DNA from: Coptodactyla brooksi | Taxonomy: Eukaryota > Arthropoda > Insecta > Coleoptera > Scarabaeidae | Direction of reading: 5' to 3' | Assembly: GCA_033557675.1 (NCBI GenBank) | Contig: JAWQRM010000135.1 | Span: 1-29,288 of the forward strand | DNA length: 29,288 bases | Shown here: positions 1 through 9,926 of the stretch, piece after piece | How positions within the stretch are numbered: the first letter of the stretch is position 1 | Layout of the letters: each line of letters begins with the position of its first letter | Notes under the pieces: model-generated | Told to the model about the DNA's origin: nothing | Database searches by the model: none | Seen by the model: the letters and a program-made list of their open reading frames with translations, nothing else | Made by a program: the position numbers and the translations under genes

Positions 1-52
1 GTATATAATACACTCCTGCAGTTTGGTGCGTTCCTCCCCACTCACCCTGTAT
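1..52 (-). repeat. Possible mariner-like terminal repeat at window edge
   Basis: Read on the minus strand from position 52, the sequence starts TACAGGGTGAGTGGGG next to a TA run. TACAGGGTG-type ends are common on Tc1/mariner elements of insects. The rest of the element would lie left of the window, so only an end is visible and the family is uncertain. Confidence 0.35.
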
Positions 53-876
53 ATATATATATACTTTGTTTTAATTACAATGCTATATTTATAATATACA
101 TATTCCGTGTTTAAATGGAATAAATTAAAAATAATAATTAAATTCTCGGTCAGTTGAGTATAATATTCTCAGAAAATTAATTGATGTTACAATTAGTGCC
201 ATATCACTTGCAAATCTGTCTACGTTTTGCATAATACATATTCAGGCAGATTCAACAGGAGTTCCCAGAATTTGCACTAGGTAAACTATATATAGGCGAT
301 TATTCCATCGTAATTAATCAGGTAGGAATAGGTAATAAATTTGGCTGAGAAGTTATAGTGAGGAAGTAATCAGGTCTATACATATACAACCTCGAAAATG
401 TGAATCCTTTAAAGTTTTTGTAGCGACCTAATTTTTTTGAGTTTCTTTGTTCAGTTTTATTAGAGATGATTTGATACGTAATGTAAACGTAGTATTTGAA
501 TCTATTAAGAAAAGAAAAAATATACTACTTCGAATACATATCGAGCAGGAATACGTTTATTACTGCTTATTTCTATACTTAAAATTTGTATATATTATAA
601 GTTATACTTTAAATCAGTATTTTTAATGGACTACCATGCATATTTTTAAATATTCATGTTTCATTAACGCGGCTACTTGAAAATACTTAGTTTTTTAGGG
701 CTTTCCTACAGAAAACTCCCAAATTATCCAAAAATTGGGAATCAAAAGGACCAAACCCTTCCTCTTTGGAAAATTAAATTTGTAATCGCTAATTCTTTGA
801 AGGTTTTAAATAGTAATTTCTTTAATCCCATATAGACATTCATTATTTTTATGAATAATGTATATTCATATCAAAA

Positions 877-899
877 GAACTTTTCAATATGAAAAGTTC
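877..899. repeat. 10-bp perfect hairpin
   Basis: GAACTTTTCA (877-886), loop ATA, then TGAAAAGTTC (890-899). Perfect inverted repeat in AT-rich DNA; function unknown. Confidence 0.7.
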
Positions 900-1135
900 A
901 TATTTAACTGGTTTTATTTTACAGTTTTCTACTGACAATTTTATTATCAATTCATATTCGCACTGTTTGTCATTAGCATATTTTATTTGTTGTTCACATA
1001 AGTACTTACTTAAACTTATCGTTACAACTTTAAGGCATCGGCATATAATCAGTTTCTCCTACAGCTGTATAGGGGATAAGAAATTTCCATAGTAAAGATT
1101 ACATTATCGCAGTTGGTATGGAACACAATGAATAT

Positions 1136-1182
1136 AGTTGATATTCTGATATTCCCACAATTGGAATTTCAGAATATCAACT
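1136..1182. repeat. 20-bp hairpin with one mismatch
   Basis: The arm at 1136-1155 (AGTTGATATTCTGATATTCC) pairs with 1163-1182 around a 7-nt loop (1156-1162), with one mismatch in 20. The size is miRNA-precursor-like but short; it could equally be a fold-back scar. Confidence 0.75.
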
Positions 1183-1622
1183 TGATCGATTTGAAATTGT
1201 ATACGTTTTCATTTCTGTGTGACTTTACCATTACCAAACTCTATTATAAAAGCATCGTCGGCCATTATTTGGAAGAGGAACCTATGTTTGGCATCTAGAT
1301 GAAATTGTTTTAAGGTGTCATTTAGTTTCTATGGTTCAATAAGTAATAAAAGTAAAATATTTTGTTTTGCTAGATTTAATATTTCAATTATATTACTTAA
1401 TTATTTGAGAAAGCTAGCGAGCTTTCAATTACAAGGTCTAACGTGTTTTCTAAATTATTTTGAGTTTCAACTGCTAATAAGTGATTTACTTTCTCCCCAC
1501 AGTTAGAAAACTTGCGTTTATCATCTTAGTTGTTTCATTTAAAAGTAATATAAAAACAAAATTGTTGATTCCATTATTGTGAGTTCTTATTAACTGTTCT
1601 ATAATTGTATCATATCTTTTTG

Positions 1623-1667
1623 CGTCATTTGCATCTTGGCAAAGGTGCAAATGACGTTTGCACCTTT
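1623..1667. repeat. Two overlapping, mutually exclusive 11-bp hairpins
   Basis: CGTCATTTGCA (1623-1633) pairs with TGCAAATGACG (1646-1656), and AAAGGTGCAAA (1641-1651) pairs with TTTGCACCTTT (1657-1667). Both stems are perfect and share 1646-1651, so only one can form at a time. Confidence 0.75.
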
Positions 1668-2039
1668 CGGTTTTCTATTATAAATTTGATTCCTGTTCCT
1701 ACGAAGTCTACTAAACCTCTTTTGACTTTGTATTTAGGTATTAGTACCTTTATTTGGTTATCAACATCATTGTTTAATTCCTTTCCCAACTATTTTTTTC
1801 CGTTATGAGGATTAGTTGTAGAACTAACTATATTCATGGTTAACGCTCCATATTTAAATCATTATATAATTCTAATATTTTGCTTAAGTCTATGCGAGTA
1901 AGTATTTCCGCACTATTAAAAGTATTGTAAGCTACATCTAATGTAGAAGTATTTTTCCCTTTTGGATTTGGGACCTTTTCTAGGATTCCTCCATATCATT
2001 TAAATGTGGTAAGTATTACCAATGGGATGATTTTCATGG

Positions 2040-2330
2040 GTGTTGTGCTGTTTGTTGGTTTTCTTGCTTGTTGCTTGCAGAGTTGACCAATTTGAGGTGC
2101 CTCTGGCACTTCACGGGATGAGCGCTAATTGGAAATGTGAATTCACGGCTCCGTTAATACAGTTGGAGTCCTTTTTGGGTTGTTCACTAATAAACGTGTG
2201 TCGCCATTCTTCTTTCCTTCGGAAATCCTCAAAAGTCTTCAGATTTCTTCAGAGATCTTTAGATAGAAGAATCCTACTAACTGCACCAGTTACAAAATCA
2301 CTGCCTTGCAGTGGTAAAGCAAACTAAATA
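2040..2330. other. Higher-GC segment with a 95-codon open frame, unrecognised
   Basis: This block is visibly richer in GC than its flanks. A pyrimidine-rich tract ending in TTGCAG at about 2080 resembles a splice acceptor, and a plus-strand frame is open from 2040 to 2327. The minus strand is broken by stops but contains protein-like text (KNGDTRLLVNNPKRTP). I recognise no family. It could be a repeat 5' region or an old exon. Confidence 0.3.
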
Positions 2331-3500
2331 CTTTCTTTTGTAACGAATTTATTTTGTACGAAAGCCGTAGCATCGTGAGCAGATCTAACAATATACTGTC
2401 TTATCCTACAGACAATAGCTTCTCATATATTAATTATCTTAAGTAGTCCCTTTTGTGGGACATGCCCTTAACATATCATATCTGATACTATAAAGCGGCC
2501 CAGAAAACGTTATTTAAAATACCTTTTACACTTATAGCTTCCAAAATATTTACATTTTGGAACATAGTTGAGATATGGCGAGAAGTGGAAGTGTTAAACT
2601 ATCAAGAGAGTTGAAACGGTTTTGTGCAAACAGGCTGTCGGCAAGCAGTTTGTAACTTCGCGGTAAATTAATAATAAAATTTATCGTATCAGCGTTTATT
2701 TAGCTCGTATTGTATTCATAACTTCGAATTACACATTCACGTGTAGTTAACAGACAAGCTACTTACTCATCTCAGCGTTCAGTGCTGATAAACGTAATCG
2801 TGTCTAGTTGAATTGAGGTATTTATAATCTATGTAGTTACAATGCATGTTCGGTTATAATTGGGTCTTTTATTTATTTCGGTTTATGTGCATTATCTGGC
2901 CACGAGCGCTTTTGACCGATAATTTAATTCAATATTAATCTGCTTGTATCTTTAATACCAATTAAAATTGAGCCTACTATTGAAATATTATTGTAGTTAC
3001 CAGCGCCGCAGATATAACCATCCCTGGTAAAACTTGAGTGGATATTATAGTGTTCTCTCTAAAACACATAACTATATATCTATGAATCTAGATATCAAAT
3101 GATTAAAATGTTTAACACAATAACCTACCGTTTTCACTATCGTGTTTAGTCGCGTGGTCTACGATCGTAGATCAAAGATTTTTTTAGTAGGTTGATTAAT
3201 ATTTTAAACATTGAAAAATAGTCTTTGAAAATAGGTTTGTTTATGCTAGTACTTTAGAATGGAATGAATTTTGTAGCTTTATGTTTACCCATTTAAGGGT
3301 GATGAAAGTAAAAACCATTATTGTGCTTCTTAATGCGTTTATTGACAAATAATTTAAAACAGTCATAAAAATAAAGTGCATTTCGATAAAAAAACAGATC
3401 CATGTTCATTTTGTAACTTGTATAAGACTGAATAATAAGAATAACTAAAAAATAAAATAATCGGACAAAGAACAAACAAAATCAAAGGATATGAAAAGGA
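2331..3500. other. Gene-free AT-rich stretch
   Basis: No recognisable coding or RNA gene. A perfect 14-bp palindrome TCTACGATCGTAGA lies at 3158-3171, bracketed by the inverted 8-mers TAACCTAC (3121-3128) and a GTAGGTTGA at about 3187. Confidence 0.5.
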
Positions 3501-3520
3501 ACATTTTTATTCTGATAACA

Positions 3521-5193
3521 TTAAGTGTATATATCTCTGAGATGGTTCTTACATGCATATCCGTTACATTTTTGGCACGATCTTCTTGTTGATTTGTTGT
3601 TGGCTCGTGGACAATCATAACATCGTCCGACGTAATTTGCTGACATATTTCGGGGTGGGGAAAGACCTCTTGCACTCCAAACAGTATCCGTGCTCGATGC
3701 CCAAGTTCCCTTGGTAAGCAAGATATTGTTGATTTAAAGTCGATTTGAGATTTTATTAGCTTCCATGCAAAATTCTCAATAAACTCACTCCTAACAATTT
3801 TTTCTCCAATGTGATTAGATTAGATTTTTTATATATACGATTTTATTTTTTTGTATGCGACACGGGTATTTATGGCAGATATATTTAAAAGACCGTAAAA
3901 TATTATCATGGGCCATCGATGTGTATTTCGAGCTACACTATATTTTTCACACATTTGATCAACTAAATCAACACTTACTTTCGTTTGGTTATAGCAGGTT
4001 ATGATTTCTGGTTTTCTTCCGTCATCGGTTTCTGGGTCAATAGCATTGTCATTACACATAGTGGAAATTAATATAACCGTCTTATTTTTATTAGAGCAAT
4101 AGGAAACCACGGTGCAATTTTCTAGGAAACCAAATAGGGAAGTTCGTTGTTTTCTATTTTTGTTAGGTAAGAATTCTGGAGGTATTTCGCGCTTACTTTT
4201 TTCCATGGTACCAACGTATGTTAGTTTCTTCCCTTCTAATATTTTTTTTGCTATTGGTAAACTGGTAAACCAATTGTCTCCGGTTATATTGCATTTTGTT
4301 CCTTCTACAGGATGCACTAATCGAAGAACAATATGCTCGGCAGGATTACTAAGCTTATACGGTCCTTCAGGTTGAATTCCTAGAAAGGTTTCTAAATTAA
4401 ATGTATAGGAGGTCTTAACATTCACTAATTGTAAGGCGAACATCTTAATCCCATATCTTGCCGGCTTATTGGGAATGTATTGTTTGAAACTATAGCGACC
4501 CTTAGACGATAATAATTCTTCATCAACTGTCAAAAATTCACTGACTATAAAATTATGTTGAAAATTTGCCACAAATGTTTCGACGATTTCCCTAATCGGT
4601 TCTAATTTATCTATTTCTCTTCTTTCATCTCTTGTTCTTACATCATCATTTCTGAGGCATCTTATAATCAACCAAAATCGCCTAAAAGGTAGCATAACTT
4701 AATACCACTTCCCTTGCAATTGTCTCAAATTTTGTGAACATGCCTTCTAGAGCTTCTAAATGTCTCAATCAAGAAAAGAATTTCAATAAATGCACGAATT
4801 TCTCTTTCATCCGTCAATCTTGCATCTCTATTCCTTTCAAATTTAATTTTAATTTTTTCAATGTGTGTTTGTTGAAGCTGTGATCATTGCAATAATGTTG
4901 TTACTTAGAAATACATTTATACAATTAATTCCTGAGCTTACATTTTGCGAATCACCTTTCGGCCCGGGGAAAAGCTTTATAATATTATGAGAACGAACAC
5001 GTATTTTTAAATTGTTGCTTGCTTTATTCCATTTAGTTGTTTTGTGTTTATCAAGGTAATACAATCTACGGTCCTGATCTTTCAGTAATGATGCATCCAG
5101 GTCTGACATATTTTCTTCTTCTGATGAAACTTCTTGTGCGGAAGTTGTTTCGTGATTAGTGTTTTCCAAAATGTTCATCTCCATCTTCTTCAT
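3521..5193 (-). pseudogene. piggyBac-like transposase, broken
   Basis: A piggyBac superfamily (DDE_Tnp_1_7) transposase, which in intact form cuts and pastes DNA into TTAA sites. The N-terminal part (5193-4858) has an acidic leader and the block NNLKIRVRSHNIIKLFPGPKG. It ends in TGA and the reading continues in another frame (4859 to about 4740: LTDEREIRAFIEILFLIETF). The core is open at 4695-3829 and keeps all three expected acidic positions: LTVDEELLSSKGR, ITGDNWFTSLP and KVSVDLVDQM. After a stop, the RSEFIENFAWKL block and a Cys-rich domain (RCYDCPR, SCQKCNGYACKNH; 3721-3521) follow in other frames. At least three frame breaks make it a pseudogene. I could not find its terminal inverted repeats. 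The similarity to piggyBac is strong across the whole length. Confidence 0.93.
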
Positions 5194-5400
5194 CCAAAGG
5201 ACTTTTTTCGAGACTTGCTAGCTCTTTGTACCATTTACAAACATATTCTTATCTGAAATGGGCATTAAGAACAAATGTTTCAATTATAATTTATATGCTA
5301 CATATATATATAACAACCAAAGTTTCTCAATCAAAAGAAAAATCCAAAATATTACTTACATCCACTATGCCACAAATAGAAACTTGAAATGTTGAGTGAA

Positions 5401-5660
5401 CTAAAATCTATGTGGTGTGAATTGTGGGCGCCTTACATATGTGTCTGGAAGTTTAGTAGTGGTGACAAATCGTATCCTGGGGAGTGCTGGTTTATGCGTT
5501 GATGACATTATTGCTTCTTCTGTGCTTATATTTCTAGAGCTCCTCTGGTGTAGGGTGTATTGCCTTTTCCTTGGATCGCCAGTATTGTCATTATACCCTC
5601 GATGGTACCGGGTTCGTGCCGGCATGTATTGATATATTCGGCAGAGTGTCGTATCGGCCT
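5401..5660 (-). pseudogene. Penelope-like element, C-terminal (GIY-YIG side) remnant
   Basis: The minus strand encodes pieces in two frames: EGIMTILAIQGKGN and STEEAIMSSTHKP, with HSAEYINTC and MPARTRYH upstream. The same blocks recur in the clearer PLE copy at 17500-17820 (IEETMIILAIEGKGK, DTREALDIYKH, AEHLNHMTRTRYH), which lies downstream of an unmistakable PLE reverse transcriptase. In PLEs this segment is the end of the GIY-YIG endonuclease that nicks target DNA. Frame changes and the absence of the GIY and YIG motifs make it non-functional. It sits 200 bp upstream of the piggyBac remnant and runs into an inverted repeat on its other side. Confidence 0.6.
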
Positions 5661-5773
5661 TGGAATTTCCGATCTGCCTGGGAGATATGACAGAATGTGA
5701 TATTGCGCTGAATACTTCAATTAATGTCGGCACGAACCCTGTATCATCGAGGGTACAATGAGAATACTGGCGA
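5576..5773. repeat. 49-bp inverted repeat of PLE coding sequence
   Basis: Positions 5576-5624 and 5725-5773 are inverted copies of one another with 5 mismatches in 49. Both are PLE C-terminal coding sequence (related to 17660-17710), so two PLE ends lie in opposite orientation about 100 bp apart. Confidence 0.8.
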
Positions 5774-5785
5774 TTCAAGTAAATC

Positions 5786-5824
5786 TCAGCATCCTTTTTT
5801 CAAAATATGAAAAAAGGATGCTGA
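5786..5824. repeat. 17-bp perfect hairpin
   Basis: The arm at 5786-5802 (TCAGCATCCTTTTTTCA) is perfectly complementary to 5808-5824 across the 5-nt loop AAATA. The GGATGCT half is also the flank of the hammerhead-like motif at 28131-28137, so the hairpin probably marks an inverted junction of the same repeat. Confidence 0.85.
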
Positions 5825-5927
5825 ACGCACTTTTCGCGAACCAACTTAGGAACATAAGGAAGCATCATAAGGAACAATGAAAGACCTGAGCAATGAAAGA
5901 CGGAGGGATGGAAGACAGTCTTTCATC
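5810..5927 (-). repeat. Decayed inverted partner of the hammerhead-like block
   Basis: Read on the minus strand, 5820-5812 begins with CATCC and further upstream come GCGAAAAGTGCG and CTTATGATG, an eroded version of the motif at 5928-5970. A fragment AATGAAAGAC occurs twice (about 5876-5885 and 5891-5900). Together with 5928-5970 this forms an imperfect head-to-head palindrome like the clean one at 28163-28213. Confidence 0.55.
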
Positions 5928-5970
5928 GTTCCTGATGATGTTAACTTTGTTAACGAAATGTACGTCGAAC
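5928..5970 (+). ncRNA. Hammerhead-ribozyme-like motif, PLE-associated (copy 1)
   Basis: Seen in order on the plus strand: GTTC (5928-5931, stem I), CTGATGA (5932-5938, the conserved C3-A9 box), one extra T (5939), a perfect stem II of GTTAAC (5940-5945) and GTTAAC (5949-5954) around TTT, GAAA (5955-5958), a minimal stem III, GTC (5964-5966, cleavage triplet) and GAAC (5967-5970), which pairs perfectly with GTTC. Minimal stem III hammerheads are known from Penelope-like retroelements and some satellites, where they probably act as dimers. The extra T between the core and stem II is not in the textbook fold and may reduce or abolish activity. All conserved core bases are present. Confidence 0.65.
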
Positions 5971-6030
5971 ATCCTTTTTTGTATTTTGGCGTAGTGTTGA
6001 CTTCGTTTTTACTTTGTAGCAAAGCCAAAG
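5971..6030. repeat. PLE terminal block shared by three loci
   Basis: The sequence after the ribozyme motif (TTTTGGCGTAGTG, then TTCGTTTTTACTTTG and GCAAAG) recurs in reverse complement at 28093-28130 and in diverged form at 9286-9345. Always lying beside the hammerhead-like motif, it is probably part of the PLE terminal repeat. Confidence 0.6.
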
Positions 6031-6364
6031 GTTTCAAACCCTCAACTTTATTTCATAAACGTACTCATTTTTATACTTAACAAATCTTTTTGAATACGGA
6101 TTCATGAAATGCATGGTATTGAAATATGGGTCTTGTAAGTACAGTGTTTTTTATCTAAATAATATCGATTTTAAAGATAGTCCAAGTTATGTCATCTTAA
6201 CTGTGAGATTATACATAGCTCCAATGTCCGCTATAATGTCAAACTGCAGAAAAAATTGCAAAACCCCAACACTCATTATACGTATTAAACGTCGAATAAA
6301 ATAAATAAATATAAATTGGGTAATACTTCCTAAGGGCGTAAAGGATAATATAACACGTGTAATG

Positions 6365-6385
6365 CTATTTCTCATCGAGAAATAG
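6365..6385. repeat. 9-bp perfect hairpin
   Basis: CTATTTCTC (6365-6373), loop ATC, GAGAAATAG (6377-6385). Function unknown. Confidence 0.65.
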
Positions 6386-6588
6386 CCGTTGTTTTTTGTT
6401 TTATTCACATTAGTAACAATTTTCTTACTACCCATTGCCGTAGCTGGAGAGGTGACAAATAGAATATACAATCCTGGCAATGTGAATATGCGAGTATGTG
6501 TTTATCATACGTTGTGTCTCTGTAGATGTCTGTAGTTCGACCAACGTGCACAGCGCGTGGTCTAGAAAGAGGTGACATTTTTAGATCT

Positions 6589-6633
6589 GATGCCAAGAAT
6601 ACAAATAGGATACAAAATTGTATCCTTGGCATC
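6589..6633. repeat. Nested hairpin, 7 bp inside 9 bp
   Basis: GATGCCAAG (6589-6597) pairs with CTTGGCATC (6625-6633), and inside it GATACAA (6609-6615) pairs with TTGTATC (6618-6624). The left side carries about 11 unpaired bases that the right side lacks, so this may be a longer palindrome with an insertion. Confidence 0.65.
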
Positions 6634-6708
6634 TTATCGCTTTCGCCAACAAAATTTAAAAAGTTAGTTTCAAGGAAAGACGGATTAATTTGTTATGTAA
6701 TTCAGATT

Positions 6709-6885
6709 ATGGGTTCGATGATTCTTGCTCTGTGATTGACGAGCATAATTTTTTTAGTTGTAACCAACATGTTTCAGCTTTTCGCCCTTGTCAAGAGTAT
6801 TGAAAATAGTGAAAAGGTGAAACATGTCGATTTCAAATAAAAAGATAGTGTTCGTCAATCATGGAACAAGAATCATCGAACCCAT
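6709..6885. repeat. Fold-back element with hammerhead-like 3' core in both arms
   Basis: Arms: a perfect 19 bp (6709-6727 with 6867-6885), a perfect 10 bp (6733-6742 with 6852-6861), and ACATGTTTCA (6768-6777) with TGAAACATGT (6818-6827). On the plus strand 6819-6828 reads GAAACATGTC, the 3' half of a minimal stem III hammerhead. No CTGANGA box is found at the right distance, so it is a half motif. Probably a non-autonomous PLE derivative. Confidence 0.55.
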
Positions 6886-6899
6886 AACATATAAATAAC

Positions 6900-8105
6900 A
6901 TAGAAAGAAAAGATATAAATATAAAATTTATATTTTACGTCTATACGTAATAAGCTAAAAATAATGGTGTAAAAAGTAGTCTAAGAATACATAGTCTAAA
7001 AATATGTAATAAGCAAAAAGCAGCTTCAATCCTAGATATTGTAGATATTCATTTCACTTATTGTTTTTGTGATCCAAATACATTAGCTGTGGTGTAAGAA
7101 TATCACATACGATTGCGGTAAATCTTTTTTTATAGTTAAAAAAGTTAAAATTGAACAAGTTAAATAATCGAGGCACCAGCGCACAAGTAGATTTAAACGA
7201 ATAAGTCAAACAAAATAGCACCGGTCCTAGTTATATAACTACAATAACTTCCATGTAAAGGAAGGGGCTATAGGGTGACATACTATTTTTGCTATTGTCG
7301 ACCATAGAAGATACATATACAAATTTATTTTTTAATTGTGAATCACTCTGTATTATTACTTTTTATTAGAAAAGCATGTTATTGTGCCACAATATAATTT
7401 TTATATATAAATAAATTTATAAATGTACTCACGCCATACTTTTCACCCTATACTATCTTTAAAAATGCATATTTTTAGATGGAACCCGAATTGAGTTTCC
7501 AGGCATCACTTCTAATGAATATTAAGCAAAAGCCTTTGGCAGGAATTATGTATTTCGAATATATCTGGAGGACGATATCCGCCTGTAACGTAATCATATT
7601 TCATCTTCGTTATGTTATCATGAAGGTCTGTTATCCTACATAAATTACTTCGCACTCACTTGACATAATATTCACTGATGATGGTACAATATAAATTGTG
7701 GTTTCTTTTCATCACATGAACCAAATTGTAAAGTGCAACTTCTAATTGTTTATTTCTACTTAATTTGCCTTTGGATTTGACTATTTCAGACTATTGCCAA
7801 AGCTTTGAGGTTTCTACGTCTAGCACCCATATTTATTTGCAAAAACATTTTTTCAGGGTATAACATTATACAGATAATTCAGATAATTCAGGCTATAACT
7901 ATTTTAGCAATGTTCAATTCAATGAATATATTCTCTCACCTCAACGAACCGAATGATCTGATTTCCAACACCGTCTGCTAGTTTAGAGAATGGTAAGCAA
8001 CAGATACGAAAGGTGTGTAGTCATATAGATCACCAAGTTTCTAAGGGCGTCCAGAGGAGGCGTAAAAACCGTTTATTATAACGGATATTCGGTGGTTCTT
8101 CCCAC
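6900..8105. other. Gene-free stretch
   Basis: AT-rich, with no recognisable gene. It contains one possible small MITE (7269-7452), described separately. Confidence 0.5.
7269..7452. mobile_element. Possible 184-bp MITE with short inverted ends
   Basis: TATAGGGTGA (7269-7278) is matched in inverted orientation by TCACCCTATA (7443-7452). The ends resemble TA-flanked mariner-type termini, but the match is only 10 bp and the interior shows nothing else, so chance is possible. Confidence 0.28.
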
Positions 8106-8135
8106 AACCATACTGTACGGAAGTACAGTATGGTT
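8106..8135. repeat. 13-bp perfect hairpin
   Basis: AACCATACTGTAC (8106-8118), loop GGAA, GTACAGTATGGTT (8123-8135). A perfect stem with a tetraloop and no visible context. Confidence 0.8.
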
Positions 8136-9285
8136 CTAGGTATTTAGCTGCCTTGTGCAAAGGCGCTTTTCGCCACCCCCACCTCCTCTATTTAGTAGAA
8201 AACTATTTTTGGGAAATTTTCCAAAATTTCATAAAAAATTTTTGTTCCTTTCAAAACATCTTCACTCGTCCACTGAAGTACAAATTCTACAAAAGTAACG
8301 AAATTGAGCGAAGGTTTCCGCTCAATCTGGGAAAGATTAAAAGGGAAAACGAAAGCAATGAATGGTAAAATGAATTTGTAACTTGTGATAGCGAGACTGA
8401 AGTCCCTGCACTAATTGGAGTTTGAACGGATGCATTTTCAAATCCTTCTTTAATATTTTGCAAATTGTCATCTGTGACACTTCACGTTCATGTGTGCAGA
8501 TTTTTTTTCAAATACATTACACACTTATATTATCTTTAACCATCATTATTATTCAACGGTAGGAGAAGGATGTCAGCTTCTGCTCACCGTTCGCATGAGG
8601 CTCTGCAGACATTATAAAACAGTTCTAATTGCGTTTAAGAGCACATGTAACAATACATTGTACAACTATCCCCAGCTGCTATTTCGCGAACAATAAATTC
8701 CAATCAAAGTGTCAAATGAACATGTTATACAACCTAGCACTTTACTATCGCATTACATTTTCCTGGTTCATAGCTTACTGGAAATACGCCAGGAAAATAA
8801 GAAAGATGCCAATTTTTGCTGTTTTCAAGCGGACGCTCATGTTTATAATTATTTTACATCTACACTGGCCACCAAATAATTATGAAAAATTGCCTGGGTA
8901 TTTATCAGTATATCTCAAGTACACATATAATTTTATGATTATCACTGTTTGCCTAATGCAGCTGATAATCGTATGTTTGTTCAATATTGTTATCTCAACC
9001 CTCTATTCTTATTAATTTGCTACCTGCTGATATATTAAAATCACATGAAATCTAGTGGAGATGGCCGTTACATATTTTGGATAGCTTCTTGATCTCAGAA
9101 ACTCACCCAACGTTTACTAAAACCTTTCTGGAATATTCTTAAAAGGTTTTGGTATTCACGTAAAGTAAATAATGCAGGTTTAAATTATTATTGTACTCGA
9201 TTTTCGACAATGTTTAATTCGCCAAGTGTGTTAAATTAAAAATTATTAAATGTAAATCTACTACGTTCTAGAGTGTGGGTTTGGA
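8136..9285. other. Gene-free stretch with weak ORFs
   Basis: A plus-strand frame is open from an ATG at 8716 to 9015 (99 codons, hydrophobic and rich in I, L, Y and F). I recognise no family, and composition alone could produce it. No splice or promoter context supports it. Confidence 0.4.
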
Positions 9286-9387
9286 ATGTTTTACTTTGTA
9301 ACAAAGCTAAACAATCGTTACCACTACACCAAAACTAACACTTGCTCCACACCCATGTTTCGTTAACCCAGTTAGTATCATGAGGGA
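9286..9387 (-). repeat. Diverged PLE terminal block with dead hammerhead-like motif
   Basis: Homologous to the blocks at 5935-6030 and 28093-28177: it shares CCACTACACCAAAA (9331-9344) and TTTCGTTAACCCAGTTAGTATCAT (9358 onward). On the minus strand GAAA (9361-9358) and a GTTAAC stem II half remain, but the core box reads CTCATGA (the essential G is replaced by C), the cleavage triplet is GTG and stem I no longer pairs. It should be inactive. Confidence 0.55.
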
Positions 9388-9608
9388 CTAACTAAGACTG
9401 ACATGAAAGGTCCTCCGTTATACGCTTCTTCTTCAAAAAAGTTCATGCGTGTATCATTGCTTTTGTCAACTATTTGGTACAATACCCAACCCAACCCAAT
9501 CCAACCCAACCTAACTAAGACTGATATGAAAGGTCCTCCGTTATACGCTTCTTCTTCAAAAAGGTTCATGCGTGTATCATTGCTCTTGTCAACTATTTGG
9601 TACAATAC
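9388..9608. repeat. 98-bp direct repeat with a CCAAC pentamer spacer
   Basis: Unit 1 (9388-9485) and unit 2 (9511-9608) differ at only 3 of 98 positions. The 25-bp spacer (9486-9510) is five CCAAC-type pentamers, one of them CCAAT. Both units are open on the minus strand (QIVDKSNDTRMN, EEEAYNGGPF); one difference is synonymous and two change residues (F/L and M/I). Unit 1 abuts the dead hammerhead-like block. I do not recognise the peptide. Confidence 0.85.
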
Positions 9609-9926
9609 TTGGATATGTTAGTGAATTAATACGGTATAAATAAGCTCTTGTTAACTAATCAAATGCTTGATGTAGTCAATTACATCAGTTAGGAAGGAAA
9701 ACATTTTTCCAGATTTTATAGGAAGATTACAATGATTTGTTACAACTTTCAAATAACGAAAGGCAGTACAAATATGTTGTTTAATTGAAGTTGCTGGCTA
9801 CCTAAGTGGAGTTGTATATGTATCTGCGAAGTGTTTCGATTTATTTCCTTTATTCAGCTCGGTCACACAAATCAGAATAATAGATTTTAATACGTCAGCA
9901 GAATATTATATCAAGTACAGATTATA

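Larger units (their letters stand above)
53..2039. other. AT-rich gene-free stretch with small hairpins
   Basis: I recognise no gene here. The short open frames (up to about 67 codons) have AT-rich, low-complexity composition typical of chance ORFs. Three small hairpins are listed separately (877-899, 1136-1182, 1623-1667). Confidence 0.6.

Noticed and set aside
651..680. Hammerhead remnant (CATGTTTCATTAACGC resembles 9354-9370)
   Set aside because: The match is short and the CTGANGA box, stem I and flanking shared block are all absent.
4112..4375. Plus-strand 87-codon frame
   Set aside because: Antisense shadow of the piggyBac transposase.
8716..9015. 99-codon hydrophobic plus-strand frame as a membrane protein
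   Set aside because: AT-rich codons produce such hydrophobic frames by chance; no recognisable receptor or transporter motif.
9486..9510. Telomere-like repeat (TTGGG permutations)
   Set aside because: Only 25 bp, imperfect, and embedded between two repeat units; insufficient for a telomeric origin.
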